Under the pieces are notes generated by a model. That model saw nothing but the letters and a program-made list of their open reading frames with translations. It was not told the DNA's origin and did not search any database. Below, one piece after another: positions 51,792 to 60,906 of a stretch of DNA of 64,000 nucleotides. Source of the stretch: CAZMGT01 sp964565895 (GTDB taxonomy: Bacteria > Armatimonadota > Zipacnadia > UBA1398 > CAZMGT01); NCBI GenBank assembly GCA_964565895.1, contig CAZMGT010000005.1:22011-86010 (forward strand), in the 5' to 3' direction. Both the position numbers and the translations under genes were made by a program. Numbering within the stretch: position 1 is the stretch's first letter; the number at the start of each line of letters is the position of its first letter.

Positions 51792-54704
51792 ATGGGCTGG
51801 CGGGCCGCCTGCGCTGCGCTTGTCCTCCTCGCCCTCCTCCCTGCTGCGGCGCAGGAGCCGCGCGTATTCGTCGCCTCGCGCGCGCAAGGGCCGATTACCA
51901 TCGACGGCAAGTTCGACGAGCCGGCCTGGAAGCAGGTCACGTGGTATGGCGACTTCGTGCGCTTCGACCTCCCTGGACCAAAGGTCCCCCGGCCCGCGCC
52001 TACGCGCTTTGCCCTGTGCTACGACGACCAGAACATTTACTGGGCCGCGGAAATGACCGAGCCGAACACCGACAAGCTCGTCGCCCGCGGGCAGTATCAC
52101 GACGCCCAGGTGTGGACCGACGACTCCGTGGAGCTGTTCTTAGACAGCAAGGGCGACCGCTCGGAATACTACCACTTCGTCGTTAACCCCAAGGGCGTGG
52201 TTTACGACGATCTCGTGCGCCAGGGCGGGACGTATTACGAGTGGCAGTGGAACACCACGGGCAAGGTCGCGGCGCAGATAAACGAGGGCAAGTCGTGGAC
52301 GGTGGAGATGTCCATTCCCCTTGCCGAGCTAGAGGTGTCCTCCGAGCCAGGGAGGCTGTGGGCGGTAAACGTGGTGCGCAACCGCCAAGCGGGGACGACG
52401 GAGCGCTCCTCGGCGGCGCCCCTGGCGGGCATCGTCCACGACCCCCAGCGCTTTGCCCCGCTTAAGCTGAGCGGAGGCGACTTCTCGCGTTTCGCCTGGG
52501 AGGCGCATCTTCAGGGCGCCCCGCAAATCGTTGCCCTCGAGGACGGCCTGCGTGTGGACGTTAAGGTCGTCCTGCGCTTTTTGGGCAAGCGCGCGCCCGC
52601 GGTAGTTGCCCGGGCGGTGCTCAGCGGAGGCCGCGGCGGCGAGGCGGAGAACGAAGCCACCGCCGCGGTGGACCTCGGCGCGGACAACACCTGCGAGGTC
52701 AACTTCTCCCTGCCCACCAAGCTGCGCGGCGAGTCTAGCCTGATGCTCGAGATCCTCGAGGGCGAGATCGTCCTCGCTCGCCGCTGGTTCTCCGTGCAGG
52801 TGGAATATGCTCCCCTCCGCGTGCGCCTGCTTGAGCCGTGGTATAAGGCGTCGTATTTCCACAGCCAGGCGGCGAAGCGCGTCGTCGCCGAGGTTACCGT
52901 AGGCGTTCCCCAGCAGGAGCGAGAGAAGGCCAAGCTTCTCGTCCAAGTGCGCCGGTGCGAGGAGACGGTCGCCGAGAAGGAGATCCCCTCGCCGGGCGTC
53001 CGCCAGGAGGTTAGCTTAGACACCCCGGGCCTAGCTGTGGGCACCTACGAGGTTCTCGCGCAGCTTCTCTCGCCCGAGGGGAAGGCGCTGCATAAGGCCT
53101 CCGCGCGGTTTACCCGCCGCGACCAGTGGCGGGGCGAGGTGTGGGTCGACCGCCAGCGTGCGACGTTGCTCGATGGCAACCGGTTTTTGCCGTTCGGCTG
53201 GTTCGGCGTGCCCTCGAGCGAGTTCGAGCGCGTTGCCGATAGCTGGTGCAACACCGTCGTCGCTTACGGCATGGCCAGCTTAAGCGAAGCGCAGCGCAAG
53301 GCCTACCTCGACCGTGCCTATCAGGCCGGGCTAAAGGTCATTATGGAGCCCTATGACGACCCCGCCTTGTATAGCGAGGACCGCTGGCGCCAGCCGCTTA
53401 CCGACGAGGAAAAGCAAAGCGTGCGCAACTTCGTCCGCCGCTATAAGTCTCACCCCGCCCTCCTCGGCTGGTACCTCGCCGACGAGCCGGAGCGCGTCCC
53501 CGCTAACCGCCAGCGCCTGGAAACGATCTATCGCCTCGTCTCCGACGAGGACCCCTATCACCCCTGCTTGCTCGTCAACCAAACGTGCCACGGGATGTGG
53601 ATCTACGGCGAATCGTGCGACATTTTAATGCCCGACCCACATCCTCTGTTTATCCAGGGCGCGGGCCCCGCGCGCCCGCTGACCTATGTCGCCCAGCTCA
53701 TCGAGGGGGCAAAGTCCATCGGCGGGCCGGCCAAGCCGGTGTGGGTTTCGCCCCAGGCGTTTAGCTATGCCGACCTCGGCCGCGCAGGCCACCGCGCGCC
53801 GAACTTCGACGAGCTGCGCAGCATGATGTGGCTCGCCGTGGTGAAAAATGCCAAGGGTTTTCTGTGGTACGCCTACTTCTCCGCAGACAACTATCCCGAC
53901 ATCCGCCTGGGCATCCCGTTCCTCGCGCGCGAGGCCCAGGCGCTTAAAGACGGCATTCTCGCCAACAGCATCCCCATCGAGGCCACCGTCCTTCACGGCG
54001 AGGGGGAGATCGTCGCCTGCGCTAAGTTCGGCTACGACGGGCATTACTATGTCATCGCGGTAAACGTTAGCCACAAGCCAGCGGGGCGCGTGCGCTTTGT
54101 CGTAAAGCCTCTCCGTTCGCTGCGCAGCCCCAAGCTCTGGGTGGCCTCCGAGGACCGGTTCGTCATCGCCCGCCAGGGCGTGTTCGAGGACCGCTTCTCG
54201 CCCTACGAGGTGCACGTTTATTCCACCCAGCCGGCGACACCGCTCAAGCCCACTGTAACGGAGATCAAGGCCAAGATCGTCCGCGAGCGGCAGGCCCTGC
54301 GCACGCCGGGCAACGTCGCCTATCAGGGCGACGGGGCCACCGCGGAGGCCTCCAGCGCGGCCCACCTGTGCTACCCCCAGCATGTGCTCGACGGCTGGAA
54401 GGGCCAGGGCGGTATCTTTTGGCGCGACGCCACACCGGACCGCTTCCCGGATTGGATCGTCGTTAACCTTCCCCAGCCGCGCATGGTGCGGCGCATCGTG
54501 CTCTACGGCACCACGGCGCTGGACTTCGACGTCCAGGTCGCGCGCGGCGAGCGTTGGCTAACCCTCGCCCGCGTGTTGGGCAACTTCCAGCGTCGCGTCG
54601 AGGTTAAAGTCCCCCAAACGCGCACCGACCGCGTGCGCATCCTCATCCACAAGGCCCGCGGAAGCACCTCGCAGATTACAGAAATCGAGATCTTCGAGCG
54701 CTAG
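51792..54704 (+). CDS. Exported multidomain protein: CBM9-like, TIM-barrel hydrolase, discoidin-like
   Basis: This protein of 970 residues has a signal peptide (residues 1-20). Residues about 28-230 form a family-9-like carbohydrate-binding module (ITIDGKFDEPAWKQ, DDSVELFLDSKGD, WTVEMSIPLAEL). Two beta-sandwich domains follow. A clan-A-type TIM barrel (about 430-760) has the putative acid/base glutamate in GWYLADEPERVP and a fixed GNRFLPFGWFGV entry strand. A C-terminal F5/8 type C (discoidin, CBM32-like) module (about 850-970: AAHLCYPQHVLDGWK...DWIVVNLPQPRMVRRI) ends the protein. It should act on a surface or environmental polysaccharide; specificity is unresolved. It lies three bases after rimI, with GGAGGAGGTG upstream of the ATG. 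Confidence 0.85.
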   Translation: MGWRAACAALVLLALLPAAAQEPRVFVASRAQGPITIDGKFDEPAWKQVTWYGDFVRFDLPGPKVPRPAPTRFALCYDDQNIYWAAEMTEPNTDKLVARGQYHDAQVWTDDSVELFLDSKGDRSEYYHFVVNPKGVVYDDLVRQGGTYYEWQWNTTGKVAAQINEGKSWTVEMSIPLAELEVSSEPGRLWAVNVVRNRQAGTTERSSAAPLAGIVHDPQRFAPLKLSGGDFSRFAWEAHLQGAPQIVALEDGLRVDVKVVLRFLGKRAPAVVARAVLSGGRGGEAENEATAAVDLGADNTCEVNFSLPTKLRGESSLMLEILEGEIVLARRWFSVQVEYAPLRVRLLEPWYKASYFHSQAAKRVVAEVTVGVPQQEREKAKLLVQVRRCEETVAEKEIPSPGVRQEVSLDTPGLAVGTYEVLAQLLSPEGKALHKASARFTRRDQWRGEVWVDRQRATLLDGNRFLPFGWFGVPSSEFERVADSWCNTVVAYGMASLSEAQRKAYLDRAYQAGLKVIMEPYDDPALYSEDRWRQPLTDEEKQSVRNFVRRYKSHPALLGWYLADEPERVPANRQRLETIYRLVSDEDPYHPCLLVNQTCHGMWIYGESCDILMPDPHPLFIQGAGPARPLTYVAQLIEGAKSIGGPAKPVWVSPQAFSYADLGRAGHRAPNFDELRSMMWLAVVKNAKGFLWYAYFSADNYPDIRLGIPFLAREAQALKDGILANSIPIEATVLHGEGEIVACAKFGYDGHYYVIAVNVSHKPAGRVRFVVKPLRSLRSPKLWVASEDRFVIARQGVFEDRFSPYEVHVYSTQPATPLKPTVTEIKAKIVRERQALRTPGNVAYQGDGATAEASSAAHLCYPQHVLDGWKGQGGIFWRDATPDRFPDWIVVNLPQPRMVRRIVLYGTTALDFDVQVARGERWLTLARVLGNFQRRVEVKVPQTRTDRVRILIHKARGSTSQITEIEIFER

Positions 54705-54742
54705 GCGCCGCGCTGTTCGCCTTTCCTCGCTGGCTTAAATCG

Positions 54743-54793
54743 CCTGCCCGCGCTGCGCGCGTACGAACAGGGGCAGGGGGCTTCTCGTTTTTT
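54743..54793 (+). terminator. Candidate terminator after the multidomain hydrolase
   Basis: A 7-bp GC stem (54743-54749 with 54771-54777, 21-base loop) is followed ten bases later by a T6 run (54788-54793). The distance to the T tract makes it a moderate candidate. Confidence 0.4.
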
Positions 54794-54858
54794 CCCATGG
54801 TGCTTGACAATCATGTTGCGCCTTGCCAAAGCAAACCCAACCCGTGCGGAGTGTCCCC

Positions 54859-57207
54859 ATGCTCAGGATGTCACCCGATAGCGCCCTGTCCCTGCGCGAT
54901 GCGCGCATTTCGCCCCAGCTCGCCCTCGCCGCGAGCAGGCTGCGCACCGCCTACGTTCCTCCCGCAGCGCGCCTGCGCCGCGCCGGCGAGCAAACGCACG
55001 TCTTCCTTTGGCTTGCGCGCCTTGTTGTCTGGCGCTCCCTCGTCCAGGCCGAGCCGCCGCCCGAGCAGCCGGCCCAGCTCGTCGCCGCGCTACGCGAGCG
55101 CCTGGGCGCGCTGTTCGACGACAAGCCAGAGGTCCTCTTCCCCGTCCTCTGCCAGTGGCCCCCGCAGTCCGTGGGCCCCTGGCCCGCGCTTAGCGCGGCG
55201 CACGACGCGCTTGAGGGCATCGAGCTCGAGCCCCCTCAAGCGGACCTCCTCGGCCCGCTCTACGAGCTCGCCGTGCGCCCCAGTCGCGCCCGCGGCGTCG
55301 GGCAATATATGACACCGCACTCCGTCGTGCGCCTGGCCCTGTCGCGCGTCTGCCGCGGGGTCCAGCGCGGTGTCGTTTGGGATCCCGCCTGCGGGACGGG
55401 GGCGTTTTTGGTCCCCGTGGCTCTGCGCCTGCGCCGCGCGTGCGCGGGGGGCCCGGAGGAGCAAGCGCGCTTTGTCCTCAGCCGCTTGCGCGGGGCAGAG
55501 GTCTCGCCCGTGGCCCACGCCCTGGCCCAGGCCAACCTCCTCCTGTGCCTTGCCGATCTTCTGCCCCACGTCTCGGGCAAGCTCCCCCGCCCCCGCGTTG
55601 AGTTAATGGACTCCCTCGCTCTCCTCCGCGGCGAGGGCCACGGCCAGGCCGCCGTTGTCGTGGGCAACCCGCCATATCTCGGCGAGCGCCGACACAAGGC
55701 GCTGTTCGACGATGCCGTAGACCGCCACCCCGCCCTGCGCCAGTTTCGCTGGGCGCGCATGGACCTGTTCTATTGGTTCATCATTCTCGGGCTCGACCTG
55801 CTCCGCCCCGGCGGCCGCCTGGCGTTTATCACCACCTCCTATTGGCTCACCGCCGACGGCGCGGAGGAGCTCCGCGCGCACATTGCTCACCGCGCCGTCG
55901 TACGCGAGATCGTGGACTTCGGCACGCAGCGCGTGTTCCCCAGCGCCACGGGGCAGCACTCTATGGTGTTCGTGCTCGAGAAACGCGCGGAGCCCGCCGA
56001 GCCCGCCCAGGAGCAGGTCCTCCTCGCCCAGCTCAAGCACCCGGGGCCCCTGGCCGAGCGCTGCGAGCAGCTCGCCCACGCCTTGGAGCTCATGGAGCGC
56101 GGCGGCGAGGAGTTCGAAAACGCTCAGTTGCGCGTCGCCTGGGTCCCGTTCGCCGCCCAAGCGCCCGCCGGCCCGTGGCACTTCTCCCCGAGCAGGCGCA
56201 CCGCGGAGGCCCTGGACCTCCTCCGCCAGCACGCCGCCCCGCTGGAGCAGTTCCTCGAGGTCCATCAGGGCCTTGTCTCAGGCGCCGACCGCGTGGTTCG
56301 GCCCCATCTCCCGCTGCTTGCGCCAAACGCCGAGGAAGGAGAGGGCATTTTCGTCCTCGACGAAAACCAGCTCGCCCGTGCGGGCATCCCGCGCGACTGC
56401 CCCGTGGTCCAGCCCTTTTACAAAAATTCGGACATCGAAGCGCACCAGGTCCTTCCCCGCTCCCCGCGGCTCTACGTGCTTTATCTGGACGGCACGCGCG
56501 ACATCGCCGAGTTTCCCCAGGTGCGCGCGCACCTTGAGCGCTTCCGCCCGATCCTCGAGCGCCGGCGCGAGTGCCGCGAGGGGCGCATCCCCTGGTGGCG
56601 GCTGCACTGGCCGCGTGAGCGAAGCATTTTCCTCGGCGAGAAAATCGTCTGCCCCCACCGCGCGGAGCACAACCGCTTTGCCTATCACCGCGGGCCGTTT
56701 TTCGCCAGCGCCGATGTCTACTTCCTCGTCGCCCCCTGGCGGACGACGGCGGAGCTGCTCTTCTTCGCCGGCCTGCTTAACTCCACCGTGCTCGACCTGT
56801 GGTGTCGCGAGCGGGGCAAGCGCAAGGGGCACCTGCGCGAGTATTACTCCACCCCTCTGCGCAACATTCCCCTGGTCGCCCCGCCGGCGATCCTCGCCTC
56901 TGCCCAGCACCCCATCATCTGGGCCGCCGACGCCGCCCTGCAGGACGTGGAGTATGTTCTCGAGCGCACGCGCTGGGCCCGCGCCCGAGGCGACTACGCG
57001 GCTACCGCTCTGGTCCTCGTGCAGGCGGTGCGCAAGCTAATCGCGCTGCGCCGCAAAAACGCCCGCTCGCCCCAGGAGATGCTCAGCGATGTCCTTCACG
57101 AGCAGCGGCTGGAGGAGCTCATCGACGAGCTAACCATGGACCTTTACGGCCTGACTGGCTCTCGCGCGTGGGTTAGAGAGTGGATCGCCGAGCAAAGCGC
57201 GCCTTAG
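54859..57207 (+). CDS. Solitary N6-adenine DNA methyltransferase (Eco57I/TaqI-type)
   Basis: This protein has 782 residues with the gamma-class order of motifs: motif X GQYMTP (about 148-153), motif I DPACGTG (175-181) and catalytic motif IV NPPY (270-273). A large C-terminal region contains YKNSDIEAHQV and the GLLNSTVLDLWCRERGKRKGHLREYYSTPLRNIPL pattern of type IIG target-recognition domains. It would methylate adenine in a specific site. The N-terminal 140 residues are helical and show no PD-(D/E)xK nuclease motif, so it looks like an orphan methylase rather than a restriction fusion. ATG at 54859 with CGGAGTG upstream; a TTG at 54823 is possible. No nuclease partner is adjacent. Confidence 0.9.
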   Translation: MLRMSPDSALSLRDARISPQLALAASRLRTAYVPPAARLRRAGEQTHVFLWLARLVVWRSLVQAEPPPEQPAQLVAALRERLGALFDDKPEVLFPVLCQWPPQSVGPWPALSAAHDALEGIELEPPQADLLGPLYELAVRPSRARGVGQYMTPHSVVRLALSRVCRGVQRGVVWDPACGTGAFLVPVALRLRRACAGGPEEQARFVLSRLRGAEVSPVAHALAQANLLLCLADLLPHVSGKLPRPRVELMDSLALLRGEGHGQAAVVVGNPPYLGERRHKALFDDAVDRHPALRQFRWARMDLFYWFIILGLDLLRPGGRLAFITTSYWLTADGAEELRAHIAHRAVVREIVDFGTQRVFPSATGQHSMVFVLEKRAEPAEPAQEQVLLAQLKHPGPLAERCEQLAHALELMERGGEEFENAQLRVAWVPFAAQAPAGPWHFSPSRRTAEALDLLRQHAAPLEQFLEVHQGLVSGADRVVRPHLPLLAPNAEEGEGIFVLDENQLARAGIPRDCPVVQPFYKNSDIEAHQVLPRSPRLYVLYLDGTRDIAEFPQVRAHLERFRPILERRRECREGRIPWWRLHWPRERSIFLGEKIVCPHRAEHNRFAYHRGPFFASADVYFLVAPWRTTAELLFFAGLLNSTVLDLWCRERGKRKGHLREYYSTPLRNIPLVAPPAILASAQHPIIWAADAALQDVEYVLERTRWARARGDYAATALVLVQAVRKLIALRRKNARSPQEMLSDVLHEQRLEELIDELTMDLYGLTGSRAWVREWIAEQSAP

Positions 57208-57214
57208 CTCGAGG

Positions 57215-58369
57215 CTAGATCTTCAGCTCTAAAATCAAATACTCGATCGCCCGCAGAACACCGCTGAGCAGAAACATCCCCGCGAGGACGAACACGATCC
57301 ACATCGCCTGGCTGCTTGTGTAAAACTCCACGATGCGCTGAACCTGCTGCTCCGTTACCTCGTGAAAGGCCATCGTCCCGTAAACGTCCACTGCGGAGCC
57401 GATGACGAACCGCCACACCGTGGCCAGCAGCCCCCGCGCAGCGTAGATGATGAGGATCGTTAACGGCAGGGCAAAGTGGCTAAACAGGCGGAACTTGCGC
57501 CGCTGGTGCTCCAGATAAATGCGGCACTCGCGGCAGTCGAGCTGCCGCTCGCCCTGAAAGGCCAGGCTCGTAGACTGCGCCACGCGCTGGGCGATCGCCG
57601 TCTTCGGCTGGTCCGCGGACTCGCTCTGCAACACCTTCGCCAAATAGCGCATATCGCAGTGGCAGCCGGACTTATCGCGCCAGCAGGGCCGCTTCGTTTT
57701 GTTCCACGGGTCGCATACCTCGCGGATGTAGTCGATGCAATAGGGGAGCTGCCAACACGGGGCAAACGGGCTGCGGCTAACGTCGGGGTTGCGCGTCGGC
57801 GCCCGCGCCCCATGGCGCAAGAGCACCTCTAGCCCGCGCGTGTCCGCTCCGACAATCTCCGTTTCCCGGCGCAGCGCCCGTTTTATTAAATAGGGCACCG
57901 CGCGCAGCGCGCATAGGGCGAGGATCACCCGCCCCGCGAGGAGCATCCGCCCCGCCACGGCGTCTAGCCCGGCGTGGTGCGCTACGTCTACGTGCTGGTG
58001 CTGCAGCGCCGCGGACACGCCTAGGGGAACGCCAAACAAACACAGCACGCCAATGATGGCCGAGGTAATGAGGTTTGCTTCCTCGTTCGTCGGCCGGCCG
58101 AGAAGGGAGATGGCGAGGACGATCGCCGAATATCCGAGGAGCGAGGCCGCGTAGTAGTACTTCAGCGCCTCGCTCGACGTGCGCGCATTGGCGAGGTCGC
58201 CGAGGTAGAGGCCGATAGCTAGGTAGACAAGGCCGGCGCCGATGGGGAGCAGGACAACGCGCGCCGTCGCCTCCATCAGCGCGGAAAGCGCAAGGCCGAG
58301 ATTAGATTCCCAGAAGCCCAGCGAGGGGCGGGAAGGCTTGCGCCCGGCGGGCTTCCTGCCAACGCTCAA
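57215..58369 (-). CDS. Cys-rich polytopic membrane protein
   Basis: This protein of 384 residues has about six hydrophobic segments (near 38-57, 66-85, 98-118, 140-160, 295-315, 350-372). A long cytoplasmic or periplasmic loop between helices four and five holds a dense cysteine cluster (CWQLPYC, VCDPWN, RPCWRDKSGCHC, then LDCRECRIYLEHQ), about eight cysteines and several histidines. This could be a metal or Fe-S site. I do not recognise the family. TTG start with GGTGAG upstream. It follows a pilT gene by 84 bases, so a pilus-linked role is possible. Confidence 0.75.
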   Translation of the reverse strand: MSVGRKPAGRKPSRPSLGFWESNLGLALSALMEATARVVLLPIGAGLVYLAIGLYLGDLANARTSSEALKYYYAASLLGYSAIVLAISLLGRPTNEEANLITSAIIGVLCLFGVPLGVSAALQHQHVDVAHHAGLDAVAGRMLLAGRVILALCALRAVPYLIKRALRRETEIVGADTRGLEVLLRHGARAPTRNPDVSRSPFAPCWQLPYCIDYIREVCDPWNKTKRPCWRDKSGCHCDMRYLAKVLQSESADQPKTAIAQRVAQSTSLAFQGERQLDCRECRIYLEHQRRKFRLFSHFALPLTILIIYAARGLLATVWRFVIGSAVDVYGTMAFHEVTEQQVQRIVEFYTSSQAMWIVFVLAGMFLLSGVLRAIEYLILELKI

Positions 58370-58452
58370 TCGTCACTCACCCCGGGCGCCGAGGCAGCGC
58401 TGGGGAACGGCGCTCCGCTTCCCCGGCTGCGGCCCCGGGCAACGGGCCTCGC

Positions 58453-59673
58453 CTACGCCCGCCGCCCCTCTCCCTCCGCGCCGGGAGCAGACCCCTCCCC
58501 GCGGGGCCCGACGCGCCCCGCCGCCGCGGCCTGCACCTGCGCCGCGGCATCCGCCGTTGCCGCCGCCGGCGCGCGCTCCTCCGCAGCTTCCGCAAGCTGC
58601 AGTTGCTTCTCGAACTCCTTCAGGTTGCTCGCCTTCTGGCGCGCCTCTTCGTAAGTCACCAGCCCACGCTGCACCAGACCCGCCAGCGACTGGTCCAGCG
58701 TCTGCATCCCCTGCTTCTGGCCCGTCTGGATCGCGCCGTAGATCTGATGCGTCTTCGCCTCGCGTATCATGTTCCGTATCGCCGGCACGGCGACCATTAT
58801 CTCCCATGCCGCAATCCGCCCGCTGCCGTCGGCCAGCTTGCACAACGTCTGCGATATTACCCCAACCAGGTTCACCGAAAGCTGCATCCTAATCTGCTGC
58901 TGCTGGAACGGCGGAAAGACGTCGATCACTCGGTCCACCGTCTGCACGGCGTCCGTGGTGTGCAGGGTGGCGAACACCAAGTGCCCCGTCTCCGCCGCGG
59001 TAATCGCTAGCTGCATCGTCTCCAGGTCGCGCATCTCGCCCACGAGGATCACATCCGGGTCCTGGCGCAGGACGTGCTTCAGCGCCTCGGCGAACGAGTG
59101 CGTGTCCACATATAGCTCGCGCTGGTCGATGAGCGACTTTACGTCCTCGTGCACATACTCGATGGGGTCCTCGATGGTCACGATGTGGTGGGCGATTTTG
59201 TGGTTAATGTGGTTAATCATCGCCGCCAGGGTCGTCGTCTTGCCGCACCCCGTGGGGCCGGTAACGAGGACGAGCCCGCGCGGCCGCTCCGCCATATAGG
59301 CAAACACTTGCTTCTGCCGCGGGGTGAGCCGCAGATCGTCGAACGTGGGGATCTTAAACGGAATCGCCCGAAACACCGCGGCCATCGTCCCCCGCTGGAC
59401 GAAGCAGTTTACGCGAAACCGCGACACCCCGGGGATGGAATAGCCGATGTCCAGCTCCCAGTCCTCTTCAAAGCGCTTAATATGTTCCTCGCTTAAGATG
59501 GGATAAACGAGGTCGCGCACGCCGTCGCCCTCGATCTTAGGCAGACCCTCGATAGGGTAAAGATCGCCGAAGCGGCGGATAAGCGGCGGCGCATCGCTGT
59601 GCAACACAAGGTCCGAGCCTTCCTGCTCGACAATGTACTTGAGCAGCTCGGTAATCTCCATTTTCAGCGCCAT
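58453..59673 (-). CDS. PilT-like type IV pilus ATPase (copy 3)
   Basis: This 406-residue hexameric motor ATPase retracts pili. The N-terminal PAS-like domain (EGSDLVLHSDAPP), Walker A GPTGCGKTTT, Asp box (TIEDPIEY), Walker B (ILVGEMRD), His box (HLVFATLHT) and the C-terminal AIRNMIREAKTHQI are all present. A 60-residue Ala-rich tail (AAATADAAAQVQAAAAG) ends the protein. The ATG at 59673 has GAGGAGGTG upstream; a GTG at 59682 overlaps that site. It is the last of three tandem copies. Confidence 0.93.
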   Translation of the reverse strand: MALKMEITELLKYIVEQEGSDLVLHSDAPPLIRRFGDLYPIEGLPKIEGDGVRDLVYPILSEEHIKRFEEDWELDIGYSIPGVSRFRVNCFVQRGTMAAVFRAIPFKIPTFDDLRLTPRQKQVFAYMAERPRGLVLVTGPTGCGKTTTLAAMINHINHKIAHHIVTIEDPIEYVHEDVKSLIDQRELYVDTHSFAEALKHVLRQDPDVILVGEMRDLETMQLAITAAETGHLVFATLHTTDAVQTVDRVIDVFPPFQQQQIRMQLSVNLVGVISQTLCKLADGSGRIAAWEIMVAVPAIRNMIREAKTHQIYGAIQTGQKQGMQTLDQSLAGLVQRGLVTYEEARQKASNLKEFEKQLQLAEAAEERAPAAATADAAAQVQAAAAGRVGPRGEGSAPGAEGEGRRA

Positions 59674-59700
59674 TGGGGGCACCTCCTCGGGTGCGCACGG

Positions 59701-60876
59701 CTACGCCCCGGACGACCCGGTAGTTTGTGCGGGCGAGCGCCGCGCGGCGGCAGCGACGGCGTCGCTCGCCGCCGCCGAGGCCGCGGCCGCCTGCCCCTTG
59801 GCCAGCACCTGCGCCGCTCGCTGCTGAAAATCCTTCGGCGACGCCGCCTTGGCCAGCGCGTCCTCGTACTCCACCAGGCCCTTCGCCAACAAATCGAGCA
59901 AATACTGATCGAGCGAGATCATCCCCTCCTCCGCCCCCGTCTCGATCAGCGAAGGCACCTGGTGCGTCGTCCCCTTGCGAATCATCGTCTTAATCGCCGG
60001 CGTGCCGATCATAATCTCAAACGCGGCAATGCGCCCCTTGCCGCCCTTCCGCGGGAGCAGCGTCTGGCAGATAATCGCCTCGATTACCGCGGAAAGCTGC
60101 GCCCGAATCTGCGCCTGCTGCTCCGGCGGAAACACGTCGATGATACGGTCGATCGTCTGCGCCGCGTCCGTGGTGTGCAGGGTGGCGAATACCAAGTGCC
60201 CGGTCTCCGCCGCGGTAATCGCCAGGGCGATCGTCTCCAAGTCGCGCATCTCGCCCACGAGGATAACGTCCGGGTTCTGGCGCAGGACGTGTTTAAGCGC
60301 CTCGGCGAAGCTCTTCGTGTCCTGCCCCAGCTCGCGCTGGTTAATGCAGCACTTTTTGTCGAAGTGCACGAACTCGATGGGGTCTTCGATCGTGATAATG
60401 TGCGCCATGCGCCGCTCGTTGATATAGTCGATCATCGCCGCCAGAGTGGTGGACTTGCCCGAGCCCGTGGGCCCGGTAACAAGCACGAACCCGCGCGGGC
60501 GCATGGCGATTTGCTTTAGGATTTGGGGCAGCCCGAGGTCGTCGATCGTCTGGATATTAATGGGAATTTGACGGATCGCCCCGCCCACGTGTCCCTTTTG
60601 CTTGAACACATTAACGCGAAAGCGCGCCAGGCCGGGGATCATATAGGCCAAGTCGAGCTCTAAGTCGCGCTCGAAAATCTTCTTCCGCTCCTCGGAGAGC
60701 ATGGAGTACATCAGCCGCTTGGTGTCCTCGTCGGTAAGCACGTCGTATTCGGACAGCCGGTAGAGGTTGCCGTCGATGCGGATTACGGGGGGCTCGCCGA
60801 CCTTGATATGGAGGTCCGATCCTCCGCGCTCGACGAGGACGTGGAGCAGCTCGTGCAGGTCCGCTTTCTTGCCCAT
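59701..60876 (-). CDS. pilT: PilT-like type IV pilus retraction ATPase (copy 2)
   Basis: This 391-residue protein is the closest to canonical PilT of the three. It has GGSDLHIKVGEPPVIRIDG, Walker A GPTGSGKSTT, TIEDPIEFVH, LVGEMRDLET, HLVFATLHTTD and AIKTMIRKGTTHQV. A short Ala-rich tail follows residue 350. It starts at an ATG and ends 27 bases before copy 3, within a three-gene run. It is probably the retraction motor opposing the PilB at 45797-48355. Confidence 0.94.
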   Translation of the reverse strand: MGKKADLHELLHVLVERGGSDLHIKVGEPPVIRIDGNLYRLSEYDVLTDEDTKRLMYSMLSEERKKIFERDLELDLAYMIPGLARFRVNVFKQKGHVGGAIRQIPINIQTIDDLGLPQILKQIAMRPRGFVLVTGPTGSGKSTTLAAMIDYINERRMAHIITIEDPIEFVHFDKKCCINQRELGQDTKSFAEALKHVLRQNPDVILVGEMRDLETIALAITAAETGHLVFATLHTTDAAQTIDRIIDVFPPEQQAQIRAQLSAVIEAIICQTLLPRKGGKGRIAAFEIMIGTPAIKTMIRKGTTHQVPSLIETGAEEGMISLDQYLLDLLAKGLVEYEDALAKAASPKDFQQRAAQVLAKGQAAAASAAASDAVAAAARRSPAQTTGSSGA

Positions 60877-60906
60877 GGCTTGGGCTCGCCTCCTCGGCGC
60901 TGCGCC

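Noticed and set aside
54804..54832. TTGACA promoter upstream of the methyltransferase
   Set aside because: A perfect -35 hexamer is present, but 16-18 bases downstream there is no acceptable -10.
54859..57207. BREX PglX or a full type I/IIG restriction system
   Set aside because: The protein is too short for PglX, and no pglZ, brxC, specificity or nuclease genes flank it.
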